NCBI GenBank assembly: GCA_004020875.1 | Contig: SAPZ01000006.1 | Coordinates: 124,001 to 188,000 of the forward strand | Source: Mesorhizobium sp. | Lineage (GTDB): Bacteria > Pseudomonadota > Alphaproteobacteria > Rhizobiales > Rhizobiaceae | Direction of reading: 5' to 3' | DNA length: 64,000 bases | In this document: positions 44,519 to 53,619 of the stretch, piece after piece | How positions within the stretch are numbered: position 1 is the stretch's first letter | How the letters are laid out: each line of letters starts with the position of its first letter | Program-made: the position numbers and the translations under genes | The notes under the pieces: generated by a model | What the model saw: only the letters and a program-made list of their open reading frames with translations | The model's database searches: none | Told to the model about the DNA's origin: nothing

Positions 44519-45461
44519 CGTGAAGGCCCTGGCGAACGCAATCAGGGAAGAAGTGGCGAAGGCGATCACCGGTCAGCACGACACGGTAGATCTGATGCTG
44601 ACGGCTTTGTTCGCCGGCGGCCATATCCTGCTCGAGGGGCCGCCTGGCACGGCCAAGACCATGACGGCGCGCTGCTTCGCGCAGGCGCTCGGCGTCGATT
44701 ATGGCCGCATCCAGTTCACGCCCGACCTGATGCCAGGCGACATCGTCGGCGCCAACATCTACAATTTCCAGACCGGGCAGTTCACGCTGACGCGCGGCCC
44801 GATTTTCTGCGACCTTTTGCTCGCCGACGAAATCAACCGCACGCCGCCGAGGACGCAGGCCGCGCTGCTCGAGGCCATGCAGGAACACGCCGTCACCTTC
44901 GACGGCACCACGCATTCGCTCGGCAGGAATTTCATGGTGGTGGCGACGCAGAACCCGATCGAGCATCAGGGTGTCTATCCCCTGCCCGAGGCTCAGCTCG
45001 ACCGCTTCCTGTTCAAGCACCGGGTGAGCTATCCGGATCTCGCGGAAGAGCGCGCCATCATCGTCAACCACGGCGGCGGATCGGCCTCGCACGACATCGA
45101 GCAATACGGCATCAAGGCGCAGACCGACCGCAGGACGCTGGAAGCGGCGCTTGCCACCGTCGGCGACGTCACGCTGGTCGGCGATGTCGTCGGCTACATC
45201 GCGGCGCTTGTGCGCGGCACGCGCGAAAGCCCCGACCTGGAGGTGGGCGCGAGTCCTCGCGCGGGCGCCATGCTGGCGAGAGCCGCGCGCGCAAGGGCGG
45301 CACTCGACGGCCGCAACTACGTTATCCCGGACGACGTCAAGGCCCTGGCCGTGCCGGCGCTGCGCCACCGCGTCGTGCTTTCGCCGGCCGCGCAGATCGA
45401 CGGGCGGCTGGTCGAGCAGATCGTCTCCGACCTTGTCGACCATACGGAAGCGCCACGTTGA
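44505..45461 (+). CDS. MoxR family AAA+ ATPase
   Basis: 318 residues. Walker A GPPGTAKTMT, the MoxR-specific PDLMPGDIVG, Walker B LLADEINR, sensor 1 TQNPIEHQGVYPLPEAQLDRF and the arginine-finger region are complete. MoxR proteins act as chaperone-like remodelling machines and work with VWA/DUF58 partners. The start is a GTG at 44505 with AAGGAGG 4-5 bp upstream, overlapping the DUF4350 gene. Central gene of this operon; the target complex is not known. Confidence 0.95.
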   Translation: MNVDDVKALANAIREEVAKAITGQHDTVDLMLTALFAGGHILLEGPPGTAKTMTARCFAQALGVDYGRIQFTPDLMPGDIVGANIYNFQTGQFTLTRGPIFCDLLLADEINRTPPRTQAALLEAMQEHAVTFDGTTHSLGRNFMVVATQNPIEHQGVYPLPEAQLDRFLFKHRVSYPDLAEERAIIVNHGGGSASHDIEQYGIKAQTDRRTLEAALATVGDVTLVGDVVGYIAALVRGTRESPDLEVGASPRAGAMLARAARARAALDGRNYVIPDDVKALAVPALRHRVVLSPAAQIDGRLVEQIVSDLVDHTEAPR

Positions 45462-46762
45462 TCTATCCGAGCGGGCGGGCAGTGTGGGCGGCGGCGGCGG
45501 GGGCGGTCCCCGCCTTCCTGATCGCGCTTGCGCTGCCCTCTGTCTGGTATCTCGGTCTTTTGTGGATCTGCGTTTTGCTTGCCTTCCTGGCGGTGGACGC
45601 TGCTGCGAGCAGAGGCCGCGCCTCGCTCGACGCGGTGCTGACGGCGCCGCCGCAGGTGGGCATCGGCGGGCGCTTCACGCTGCACATCGCGGCCGGTGTC
45701 AGGGCAAAGCTTAGGCGCCTGCAGGCGCGCGTCGGGCATGACCAGCGGCTGCAACCGGTTGCGGGTACCGGCGGCGCACTGCCGGTCAATGGCGGCACGC
45801 TCGACCTCGAATTTGAAGCCATCCGCCGCGGCATCGCCAGCTTCGACAGGCTCTGGCTGCGCTGGCAGGGCCCGTTCGGGCTGGTGTGGAACCAGGTCGT
45901 GCTGCCGGTCGACCGCAAGGTCGCGGTGCTGCCCAATGTCAACAGCGCGCGCGACGAGGCGATCACGCTCCTGCAGCGTTCGGCCCTTGCCGACGGCCAT
46001 GCGCAGAAGCGCGCTGGACAGGGCCGCGAATTCGAGGCCCTGAAAGACTACCAGCCCGGCATGGGCCGGCGCATGATCGACTGGAAGCGCAGCGCCCGCC
46101 ACGGCAAGCTTCTGGCGCGCGAGTTCCGGATCGAGGAGAACAACAACATCGTTCTGGCCATCGACAGCGGCCGGCTGATGTGCGAACCGGTCGACGGCGT
46201 GCCGAAGGTCGACCGGGCGGTGACGGCCGCACTTCTGTCGGCCTTCATCGCGCTCAAGGGCGGCGACCTCGTCAGCCTGTTCTCCTTCGACGCCCGACCG
46301 CGCGTTGCCAGCGGCGCGGTGCGCGGCTCGCCGAGCTTCACGATGATCCAGAAGCGCGCCGCCGAGGTCGACTATTCGACCGAAGAGACCAATTTCACCC
46401 TGGCGCTCACCACGCTTGCGGCTAGGCTCGACCGGCGCTCGCTGGTCATCGTCTTCACCGATTTCGTCGATCCGATAAGCGCCGAGCTGATGCTGCGTAC
46501 CGTCGGCCGGCTGACCGAGCGGCACCTGGTGCTATTCATGCTGATGCGGGACGTAGAGCTCGAAACATTGGCCGACGTGGCGCCGGCAGAGCCCGAGGAT
46601 GTCGCCCGCTCCGTCACCGCCGGCGACCTCTTAAGGCAGCGGCAGGTGGTGATCGGCAGGCTCAGGCTGCTTGGCGCGCATGTCATCGAGGCCGACCACC
46701 AGCGGCTCGGCCCGGCGCTGGTCGAGCGCTACATCCAGCTCAAGGAGGAGAACCTCTTATGA
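45458..46762 (+). CDS. DUF58 domain protein (VWA-type MoxR partner)
   Basis: 434 residues with two N-terminal hydrophobic segments (about 10-55), a beta-rich middle part and the DUF58 block FEALKDYQPGMGRRMIDWKRSARHGKLLAREF around residue 190-220, followed by a VWA-like fold whose metal-binding serines are replaced in part (AIDSGRLM). The start codon is a TTG overlapping the MoxR stop (TTGA), which argues for translational coupling. It probably is the MoxR substrate or partner in the membrane. Confidence 0.92.
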   Translation: MIYPSGRAVWAAAAGAVPAFLIALALPSVWYLGLLWICVLLAFLAVDAAASRGRASLDAVLTAPPQVGIGGRFTLHIAAGVRAKLRRLQARVGHDQRLQPVAGTGGALPVNGGTLDLEFEAIRRGIASFDRLWLRWQGPFGLVWNQVVLPVDRKVAVLPNVNSARDEAITLLQRSALADGHAQKRAGQGREFEALKDYQPGMGRRMIDWKRSARHGKLLAREFRIEENNNIVLAIDSGRLMCEPVDGVPKVDRAVTAALLSAFIALKGGDLVSLFSFDARPRVASGAVRGSPSFTMIQKRAAEVDYSTEETNFTLALTTLAARLDRRSLVIVFTDFVDPISAELMLRTVGRLTERHLVLFMLMRDVELETLADVAPAEPEDVARSVTAGDLLRQRQVVIGRLRLLGAHVIEADHQRLGPALVERYIQLKEENLL

Positions 46763-47775
46763 CGCTGTCTGTCGGCACAGACGCGGTGCGCCAGTCGCTG
46801 GCCAGTTTCCGCCAGGAGCGCGAGGCCGACTGGAAAGCCTTCGAGGCGCTGCTGGCGCGCGTCGAAAAGCGCGCGCCACGCGCACTATCGGAAGACGAAT
46901 TGTTGTCGCTCCCACTGCTCTATCGTTCGGCGCTGTCGTCGCTTTCTGTGGCGCGGGCGACCTCGCTCGACAGCGCGCTGATCGCCTATCTCGAGGCGCT
47001 CTGCCTGCGCGGCTATTTCTATCTCTACGGCGCGCGGCGATCTTTGCGGACGCGCATCGGCGATTTCTTCCTGCGCGACTGGCCGGCGGCGATCCGCGAC
47101 CTTTGGCGCGAAGTGTGGGCGTCGGTCGCCCTCACGGTAGTCGGCGCCATCGCCGGCTATTGGCTGGTCGCGTCCGACAAGCGCTGGTACGACGCCATCA
47201 TCGCGCCGAGCCTGGCGGGCGGGCGCAACCCGGATTCGTCGGCCGAGATGCTGCGCAGCGTGCTTTACGGCGGCGGCGACCATTTCCTGTCGGGGTTCGC
47301 CGCCTATCTCTTCACCCACAACACGCAGGTCTCGATCCTGGCCTTCGCGCTGGGCTTCGCCTTCGCGGTGCCCAGCGTGCTGATCATCCTGATGAATGGT
47401 TGCATGCTCGGCGCCATCTTCCAGATCTATGCTGCCAAAGGGCTCGGCTTCGAGCTCGGCGGCTGGCTTTCGATCCACGGCACGACGGAGCTGTTCGCCA
47501 TCGCCATCGCGGGTGCGGCCGGCATACGCATCGGCACCAGCATCGCCTTTCCCGGCGAACTGACCCGCATGGCCGCTGCCGCCCGGGCCGGTCAGGTGGC
47601 GGCGACCGCCATGATCGGCGTCACGGTGATGTTGCTTTTCGCTGGACTGTTGGAAGGCATCGGAAGGCAGACAATCACCAGCGACCTCGCCCGCTATTCG
47701 ATCGGCGGCGGCATGCTGGCTTTCTGGATCTGCTATTTCTACCTGTTCCGGATGGTGCGCCATGGCGACCGCTAG
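46759..47775 (+). CDS. Stage II sporulation protein M-like membrane protein (SpoIIM/DUF95)
   Basis: 338 residues. A helical N-terminal half is followed by four or five membrane helices containing the SpoIIM family marks FTHNTQVSILAFALGFAF and LIILMNGCMLGAIFQIYAAKG. The name is historical; the organism does not sporulate. Overlaps both neighbours (4 bp and 14 bp). Likely an integral membrane part of the MoxR-associated complex. Confidence 0.92.
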   Translation: MTLSVGTDAVRQSLASFRQEREADWKAFEALLARVEKRAPRALSEDELLSLPLLYRSALSSLSVARATSLDSALIAYLEALCLRGYFYLYGARRSLRTRIGDFFLRDWPAAIRDLWREVWASVALTVVGAIAGYWLVASDKRWYDAIIAPSLAGGRNPDSSAEMLRSVLYGGGDHFLSGFAAYLFTHNTQVSILAFALGFAFAVPSVLIILMNGCMLGAIFQIYAAKGLGFELGGWLSIHGTTELFAIAIAGAAGIRIGTSIAFPGELTRMAAAARAGQVAATAMIGVTVMLLFAGLLEGIGRQTITSDLARYSIGGGMLAFWICYFYLFRMVRHGDR

Positions 47776-48640
47776 GGCAGCGAAGATCAAGGACCCTGCA
47801 GCGCTGATCCGCCCTCTGGTCACGCCGGAAGGCGTGGACCTGCGCGTGAAACTGGCGGATGCCGGCACCCGCGCTTCCGGATTCCTGCTCGACGTGGTGA
47901 TCATCGTCGTGGCGGCGGTGATGGTAAGCCTCGTCGCGCTGTTTGGCCTCGGCGGGCTAGGCGTTCGGGATGCCCAGCCGCTGTTCATCGTCTGGATCAT
48001 CTTCATCTTCTTCCTGCGCAACGTGTATTTCATCGCCTTCGAAGCAGGACGACGGGCAGCCACGCCGGGCAAGCGCATGGTTGGCGTCAGGGTAGCCTCG
48101 CGCAGCGGCGCCGGCCTCACGCTGGACCAGGTCATCGCGCGCAACCTGATGCGCGAGATCGAGGTTTTCCTGCCGCTGTCGATCCTCGCCGCGCGCGCCA
48201 GCGCCGATGTCGCCGACACGCTGACGACCATCTTCGGCCTTGTCTGGGCGCTGCTGTTCTCGCTATTCCCGCTGTTCAACCGCGACCGGCTCAGGATCGG
48301 TGACCTGCTCGCCGGCACCTGGGTGGTCGAGGCGCCGAAAGTGGCGCTGGTCGAGGACCTGTCGCTGCGCAAGGACCCGATTGCCGCCCGCTTCCAGTTC
48401 AGCCCCGCGCAGCTCGACGCCTATGGCATCGCCGAGCTGCAGAAGCTGGAAGAGGTGCTGCGCCGCGACGATTATGCTGCGCTGAGGGCTGTCGCCGAGA
48501 CGATCGCCCGCAAGATCGGCGCCAGGGTCGAGCCGATCGATTCAAAGGCTTTCCTCACCGCCTATTATGGCGAGTTGCGCGCGCATCTGGAACGCAAGCT
48601 GCTGCTCGGAAACCGCAAGGTGGATAAGTATGCGCGGTAG
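47762..48640 (+). CDS. RDD family membrane protein
   Basis: 292 residues with an RDD domain at about 25-190: LADAGTRASGFLLDVVII carries the Arg-Asp pattern, with two to three helices and TPGKRMVGVRV. A soluble C-terminal extension of about 100 residues follows. Last gene of the six-gene operon. RDD proteins are small membrane proteins of uncertain function, some linked to ion transport; here its association is with the MoxR/DUF58 set. Confidence 0.9.
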   Translation: MATARAAKIKDPAALIRPLVTPEGVDLRVKLADAGTRASGFLLDVVIIVVAAVMVSLVALFGLGGLGVRDAQPLFIVWIIFIFFLRNVYFIAFEAGRRAATPGKRMVGVRVASRSGAGLTLDQVIARNLMREIEVFLPLSILAARASADVADTLTTIFGLVWALLFSLFPLFNRDRLRIGDLLAGTWVVEAPKVALVEDLSLRKDPIAARFQFSPAQLDAYGIAELQKLEEVLRRDDYAALRAVAETIARKIGARVEPIDSKAFLTAYYGELRAHLERKLLLGNRKVDKYAR

Positions 48641-48655
48641 CGAAGCCTCCCTCGC

Positions 48656-49342
48656 CTACCCCACCCACCTCTCATAATCCGACACCAGAAGGTGCAGCGG
48701 CGCGACATCCTCGTCGATGTTCGAGAAGCGGCCGATCGGATCGCGAAAAACGTTGTCGGTGAGGTCGTCATTGACGGTCGACACCTCCCCGATCAGCACA
48801 TCTTTGCCCTCGGCCCAGAAGGCGTGCCAGACGCCGGGCAGCAGCGTCACGCTCTGGCCCGGATCGAGCTTCAGCAGCCCGCCCGCGGGCAACCTGGTAA
48901 TGGTGCCGTCAACCGGCACCGAGACTTCGGCCTTCGGGTCGATGCCGCCATCGCGGTCGTGCATGAACAGTTCCAGCACCAGCTTGCCGCCGCCGCGGTT
49001 GATGATGTCCTCGGCCTTGATGTTGTGGCGGTGCATCGGCGAGAGCTGGTCCTTGCGCGAGATCATGATCTTCTCGGCATAGAGCATGCCCATGCCGAGC
49101 TTCATGTCCTCGTAGCGGCCGTTGCGGACGGTGAACAGGAACAGGCCGAGCTCGTCGAACTTCTCCTGGCCATAGTCGGTGATGTCCCAGCCGAGGCGCG
49201 AGGTGAAGATGGCGGAGGAGTCGGCCTTGTGCGCCTTCATCTCTTCCGGCGACCAATAGGCGAAGGGCGGCATGATATAGCCGAAGGAGCGGATGAAGGC
49301 GTCGGCTTCGCGGATGATGTCGTTGATCCTGGAGCGCTTCAC
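48656..49342 (-). CDS. D-lyxose isomerase-like cupin
   Basis: 228 residues, the length I remember for D-lyxose isomerases. The cupin metal site appears as H, H and E in MHRHNIKAED plus a later His in GVWHAFW; ADAFIRSFGYIMPPFAYW is a family start. It would interconvert D-lyxose/D-xylulose or D-mannose/D-fructose. The start is a GTG at 49342 with AGGAGA 7 bp upstream; no in-frame ATG fits the family N-terminus. It is convergent with the RDD gene and divergent from the DSD1-type gene. Confidence 0.85.
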   Translation of the reverse strand: MKRSRINDIIREADAFIRSFGYIMPPFAYWSPEEMKAHKADSSAIFTSRLGWDITDYGQEKFDELGLFLFTVRNGRYEDMKLGMGMLYAEKIMISRKDQLSPMHRHNIKAEDIINRGGGKLVLELFMHDRDGGIDPKAEVSVPVDGTITRLPAGGLLKLDPGQSVTLLPGVWHAFWAEGKDVLIGEVSTVNDDLTDNVFRDPIGRFSNIDEDVAPLHLLVSDYERWVG

Positions 49343-49551
49343 GGTGGTTCTCCTCTGGCCGATGCGTTGCTGAAATCTGCCCCTCCGAATAGTCCAATGC
49401 CGGTCCGCTGTCGATGCAAACCCGCTGTTCTGGCCCGTGACATCCGGCCGGATCGGGACCATAAACCCAGCCGGACTTTTCGATTTTGCGCATGTCTTTG
49501 TCCCGAAACCGGATCCAGCTCTCGGGAGACATGCTTTGGATGGTGACTTTC

Positions 49552-50610
49552 ATGCCAAGCATAGACGACCTCGACACGCCGGCGATCCTGATCGATGCGG
49601 CCCGCGCCGAAGCCAACATCAAAAAGGCGCAGGCGCATGCCGACGCCCATGGATTGAAGCTGCGGCCGCACATCAAGACGCACAAACTGCCCTATTGGGC
49701 GAAGAAGCAGGTCGCCGCCGGGGCCGTCGGCATCACCTGCCAGAAGATCGGCGAGGCCGAGGTGATGGCCGATGCCGGCCTCGAGGATATTTTTCTACCC
49801 TACAACATCCTTGGCCGCGCCAAGCTGGAGCGGCTGAAGGCGCTGCATGGGCGTGTCACTCTCTCGGTGACGGCGGACAGCCACGAGACGCTGGAAGGCC
49901 TCGCCGCCACCTTCACCGATGCCGGCCATCCGCTGCAGGTGCTGGTCGAGTGCGACACCGGGATGGGCCGCTGTGGCGTGCAGGGCGCGGCGGATGCGGT
50001 GGCGCTGGCGAAGGTCATCGACCAAGCCAAGGGCCTCGCCTTCGGCGGGCTGATGACCTATCCGGCGGCCGGCCGCGCCGCCGAGGCGGAGGCCTGGCTG
50101 AAAAGCGCGCACGACGCGCTTGCCGCGGCGGGGCTTGAATGCGCGCGCGTCTCCAGCGGCGGAACGCCGGATATGTGGCGCTCGGGCGAGAACAGCATCG
50201 TCAGCGAATACCGGCCCGGCACCTACATCTATCTCGACCGCTACCAGGTCGCCAAGGGCGTCGGCACGCTGGACGACTGCGCGCTGACGGTGCTTGCCAC
50301 CGTCGTCAGCCACCCGACGCCGACCCGCGCGATCCTCGACTCGGGCAGCAAGGCACTATCCTCCGACACGCTCGGCCTGCCGGAGTTCGGCGAGTTGCTC
50401 GGCGTGCCCGGCGCCCGCGTGACCGGATTGAGCGAAGAGCATGGCACAGTCACGCTTGCCGATGGCGGCAAGCTGCGCATCGGCGAACGCGTGCGCGTCG
50501 TTCCGGATCATTGCTGCGTGGTGACGAATTTGTTCGATCAGGTGCATCTGATCGACGGCGACAAGGTGCTGGAGACGCTGCCGGTGGCGGCAAGGGGCAA
50601 GATGGGATGA
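49552..50610 (+). CDS. DSD1-type PLP enzyme, second copy (D-serine dehydratase-like)
   Basis: 352 residues. PLP lysine K42 in LRPHIKTHK, metal ligands H320 and C322 in PDHCC, and the middle DTGMGRCGV segment. The His-x-Cys metal pair argues for a dehydratase-like rather than D-threonine-aldolase chemistry, as recalled for the family. This copy has RPHIKTHK, closer to most relatives than RPHMKTAK in the first copy. Starts at 49531 and 49540 are possible; 49552 is chosen because GGTGA is 5 bp before it and the family begins there. Confidence 0.87.
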   Translation: MPSIDDLDTPAILIDAARAEANIKKAQAHADAHGLKLRPHIKTHKLPYWAKKQVAAGAVGITCQKIGEAEVMADAGLEDIFLPYNILGRAKLERLKALHGRVTLSVTADSHETLEGLAATFTDAGHPLQVLVECDTGMGRCGVQGAADAVALAKVIDQAKGLAFGGLMTYPAAGRAAEAEAWLKSAHDALAAAGLECARVSSGGTPDMWRSGENSIVSEYRPGTYIYLDRYQVAKGVGTLDDCALTVLATVVSHPTPTRAILDSGSKALSSDTLGLPEFGELLGVPGARVTGLSEEHGTVTLADGGKLRIGERVRVVPDHCCVVTNLFDQVHLIDGDKVLETLPVAARGKMG

Positions 50611-50621
50611 GGAGCGCCCTT

Positions 50622-50647
50622 ACCTTCTCCCCCCAGGGGGAGAAGGT
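50622..50647. terminator. Bidirectional terminator/hairpin between convergent genes
   Basis: Perfect 12-bp stem: ACCTTCTCCCCC (50622-50633) with GGGGGAGAAGGT (50636-50647), between the convergent DSD1 and ccmC stops. Such a C/G-rich unit is also a common rhizobial intergenic repeat; no T-run follows, so it may terminate weakly. Confidence 0.55.
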
Positions 50648-51405
50648 CAGATCCGCTCAGCCTGCCGTGCCGCAACTCTCCGCATTGCCGTCACGCGCCG
50701 CCTGAAGATCTCGGTGCGCATCGCCATCAGGTGCAGGGCGAAGAACAGCACGGTGAAGCCGAGCGCCATCACGCCGAGCGGCCACAGCATCGAGGGGTCG
50801 ATGGTCGGGCCGCCGAGGCGGAAGACCGAGGCGGGCTGGTGCAGCGTGTTCCACCAGTCGACCGAAAATTTGATGATCGGGATGTTGATGAAGCCGACCA
50901 GCGTGATGATGGCCGCGGCCCAGGCGGCCCGGCTGGCGTCGTCCAGCGCGCGGGTCAGCGCGATGATGCCGAGATACATCAGGAAAAGCACGAAGACAGA
51001 GGTCAGCCGCGCGTCCCAGACCCACCATGTGCCCCACATCGGCTTGCCCCAGATGGAGCCGGTGACCAGCGCGAGCGCGGTGAAGGTGGCACCGATCGGG
51101 GCCGCCGATTTCAGCGCGACATCGGCCAGAGGATGGCGCCAGACCAGCGTGCCCAGCGCCGAGATCGCCATGATCGTATAGCACATCATGGCGATCCAGG
51201 CGAAAGGCACGTGGATGTACATGATGCGCACCGTAATGCCCTGCTGGAAATCCTCGGGCGCGGTGAAGCTCATGTAGAGGCCCACGCCAAGCAGGATCGC
51301 CGCGACCGCCGCCAGCCACGGAATGACCCTGTCGGCCAGCCCGACGAAGCGCGTCGGGTTGGCGAGATCGATCCAGCCGGAAAGACGTGAGGTGGTGTCG
51401 CTCAT
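50647..51405 (-). CDS. ccmC: Heme exporter permease CcmC
   Basis: 252 residues with six membrane helices and the tryptophan-rich heme motif WGTWWVWDARLT at about residue 125-136; conserved His residues flank it (IMYIHVPFAW and NTLHQPAS). CcmC loads heme onto CcmE for cytochrome c maturation. The usual neighbours ccmA, ccmB, ccmD and ccmG are not beside it: ndvA lies upstream and a convergent DSD1 gene downstream. The gene looks intact. Confidence 0.95.
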   Translation of the reverse strand: MSDTTSRLSGWIDLANPTRFVGLADRVIPWLAAVAAILLGVGLYMSFTAPEDFQQGITVRIMYIHVPFAWIAMMCYTIMAISALGTLVWRHPLADVALKSAAPIGATFTALALVTGSIWGKPMWGTWWVWDARLTSVFVLFLMYLGIIALTRALDDASRAAWAAAIITLVGFINIPIIKFSVDWWNTLHQPASVFRLGGPTIDPSMLWPLGVMALGFTVLFFALHLMAMRTEIFRRRVTAMRRVAARQAERI

Positions 51406-51474
51406 GGCGACCTAAATAGACCGGCAAGGGGTCAGGGGCAATTCCCCCTCTCCTTTAGGGGAGAAGAGAAAGCC

Positions 51475-53244
51475 TTACGCCGCTTCCGTCACGGGACGGC
51501 TGAGCCGGCGGACCTCTTCATCGTTGAGCAGGCCGCCGGCGCGCAGCAGGGCGGCGAAGCGGCCGTTGCGCAGCGACAACTCGGTGAAGCCGCCCATCTC
51601 GACGACCTTGCCCTTGTCCATGAAGACGACGAGGTCGGCGTCGCGGACCGTGGTCAGGCGGTGGGCGATGATGAAGGTGGTGCGGTTGCGGCGCAGCTCG
51701 TCGATCGCTTCCTTGACTCGATCCTCCGTCTCGACGTCGAGCGCGCTGGTCGCCTCGTCGAGCACCAGGATCGGCGCATCCTTGAGCACGGCGCGGGCGA
51801 TGGCGATACGCTGGCGTTCGCCTCCCGACAGCTGGCCGCCGCGCTCGCCGACGACGGTGTCGTAGCCGCTGCTCTTGGCCAGGATGAAGTCCTGCGCGGC
51901 GGCGGCATTGGCCGCGGCGTGCACTTCGTCATTGCTGGCATCGGCGCGGCCGACGCGGATATTGTCCTCGATCGAGCGGTTGAGCAGGCCGGCGTCCTGG
52001 AAGACGGTGGCGATCGAATGGCGCAGCGACTTGCGGGTCACGGTCTTAGTGTCGATGCCGTCGATCAGGATACGGCCGCTGGACGGTGTGAAGACCCGCT
52101 GCAGCAGATTGATCAGCGTCGTCTTGCCGGCGCCGGTCGGGCCGACAATGGCGACCGTCTGGCCTGCCTGGACCTCGAACGAGACGTCCTCGATGCCGTG
52201 GCCGGAATTGGCGAACTCGAAGCTGACGTCCTCGAAGCGCACATGGCCGGTGACGTTGGTGAGCTCACGCAAGCCGTCCGGCTCTATGGCTTCGGCGGCC
52301 GAGTCTTCAAGGCGATAGAAGTCCTCCAGCTTGGCGCGGGCCTCGGAAATCTGGGTGGTGAAGGCCGACATCTGGTCGAGGCGAGCGATCAGCATCCCGG
52401 CAAAGCCGGTGAAGGCGACGACGTCGCCGACGCGGAGCTGGCCACGGGTGACGAGATAGGCGCCAATCGACAGCACGATCATCATCGAGATGGTCGATGA
52501 CAGGCGGTTCAGCGCATTGGCGATCGCCCACCAGTCGAGCACAGGATTCTGCGCGTCGAGCAGGTCCTTGACGTAACGCTTCAGCGTCGCGGTCTCATGC
52601 CCGATGCGGTTGTAGCTCTGCAGCACGGCGACGTTGCTGACCGAGTCGGACACATGGGCAAAGACGGTGTGGTAGTGGCGCTCGACGGCGGTCTGACCCG
52701 ACTTGGTGCGGCGCATGACGATGCGGCCGATGCCGACGTAGAGAACGCCGAGGCCGAGCAGCACGACGGACATGCGGATATCCATGGCGAGCGCGGTCGG
52801 CACCAGCAGCACCAGCGCGATAGCCGTCGACAAATGCACGCGCATGAATTCGAGCCACAGGCTGAACAGGGTCTCGACAGCACGCAGCAGCGTGTGCAGC
52901 GAATTGGACGTGCCGCGCTGATGGTGCCAGGCGAGCGGCATTGTGATCACGCGTTCGAAGGACTGGCACAGCACTTCCGAGCGGCGGGCGTGGGCGAAGC
53001 GGTCGGCGCCGCGCGCCACCAGCACGAAGGCGATGACGTTGAAAGCACCGAGTGCGGCCCATACGGCGAGTGTCGAAAACACAGGCCCATTTTCGGAGAT
53101 GGCACCGATCACCCTGCCCAGCAGGATCGGCTCGAGGATCGCGATCGCCGCGAGCGCGACGTTGGCGCCGCAAATCAGCGCGACGCGCTTCTTGTCGGCC
53201 GCCAGATAACCCAGCGCTCTAAAGTAGATCTGCAGAAGTGACAC
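51475..53244 (-). CDS. ndvA: Cyclic beta-1,2-glucan ABC exporter NdvA
   Basis: 589 residues: an N-terminal six-helix exporter domain (about 15-310) and a C-terminal ATPase with Walker A GPTGAGKTT, signature LSGGERQR, Walker B ILVLDEATSALD and H-loop IIAHRLTTV. N-terminus VSLLQIYFRALGYLA matches the remembered NdvA/ChvA start (MSLFQVY). The start is a GTG at 53244 with GGAG 8 bp upstream. It exports the glucan made by NdvB, encoded just upstream, into the periplasm, where it serves osmotic adaptation and nodule invasion. Confidence 0.95.
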   Translation of the reverse strand: MSLLQIYFRALGYLAADKKRVALICGANVALAAIAILEPILLGRVIGAISENGPVFSTLAVWAALGAFNVIAFVLVARGADRFAHARRSEVLCQSFERVITMPLAWHHQRGTSNSLHTLLRAVETLFSLWLEFMRVHLSTAIALVLLVPTALAMDIRMSVVLLGLGVLYVGIGRIVMRRTKSGQTAVERHYHTVFAHVSDSVSNVAVLQSYNRIGHETATLKRYVKDLLDAQNPVLDWWAIANALNRLSSTISMMIVLSIGAYLVTRGQLRVGDVVAFTGFAGMLIARLDQMSAFTTQISEARAKLEDFYRLEDSAAEAIEPDGLRELTNVTGHVRFEDVSFEFANSGHGIEDVSFEVQAGQTVAIVGPTGAGKTTLINLLQRVFTPSSGRILIDGIDTKTVTRKSLRHSIATVFQDAGLLNRSIEDNIRVGRADASNDEVHAAANAAAAQDFILAKSSGYDTVVGERGGQLSGGERQRIAIARAVLKDAPILVLDEATSALDVETEDRVKEAIDELRRNRTTFIIAHRLTTVRDADLVVFMDKGKVVEMGGFTELSLRNGRFAALLRAGGLLNDEEVRRLSRPVTEAA

Positions 53245-53309
53245 TTCAGCTACTCCGCCAAACTCTTGTCTGTGCTCAATGCCGGTATTGTGCACCGCAC
53301 CATTTCCTT

Positions 53310-53329
53310 ACACGTATCGATTAACGTGT
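53310..53329. promoter_or_regulatory. Inverted repeat upstream of ndvA
   Basis: ACACGT-ATCGATTA-ACGTGT: perfect 6-bp arms, 8-nt AT-rich spacer, 66 bp before the ndvA GTG. It lies in the 375-bp gap between ndvB and ndvA; candidate operator, regulator unknown. Confidence 0.45.
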
Positions 53330-53558
53330 CGCGAAACAATGCGTCGTCTATCCCTTCCGTTCCCATTTAGCGAACAAAAGATGACGACGGTACGAAATCT
53401 GACGTGATCACCTAACGGTTTGAGATAAAAGGTGAAATGTCAGCCTTGCGGCAAAATAATGGCACTTCGCCCCCGCTGCCACATTTTTAATCACAGCCAG
53501 CTTGCTTAGCTTGCCCTAAAGGAAGGCGCGGCATCGGCGCGCGGGAACGACGCCAAGT

Positions 53559-53602
53559 AAAAAACGGCAATCGGCCGCGCACCCTAGGGATGCGCGGCCG
53601 AT
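53559..53602 (-). terminator. Rho-independent terminator of ndvB
   Basis: Twelve-bp stem: ATCGGCCGCGCA (53570-53581) with TGCGCGGCCGAT (53591-53602), loop CCCTAGGGA. On the minus strand a run of six T follows (53559-53564), 18 bp past the ndvB stop. ndvA must therefore have its own promoter in 53245-53558. Confidence 0.85.
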
Positions 53603-53619
53603 AAGCCAAGTCTTTGATT

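Noticed and set aside
51440-51474. CTCTCC-TTTA-GGGGAG between ndvA and ccmC as a terminator
   Set aside because: The stem is only 6 bp with a G-T pair and no T-run follows on the minus strand.
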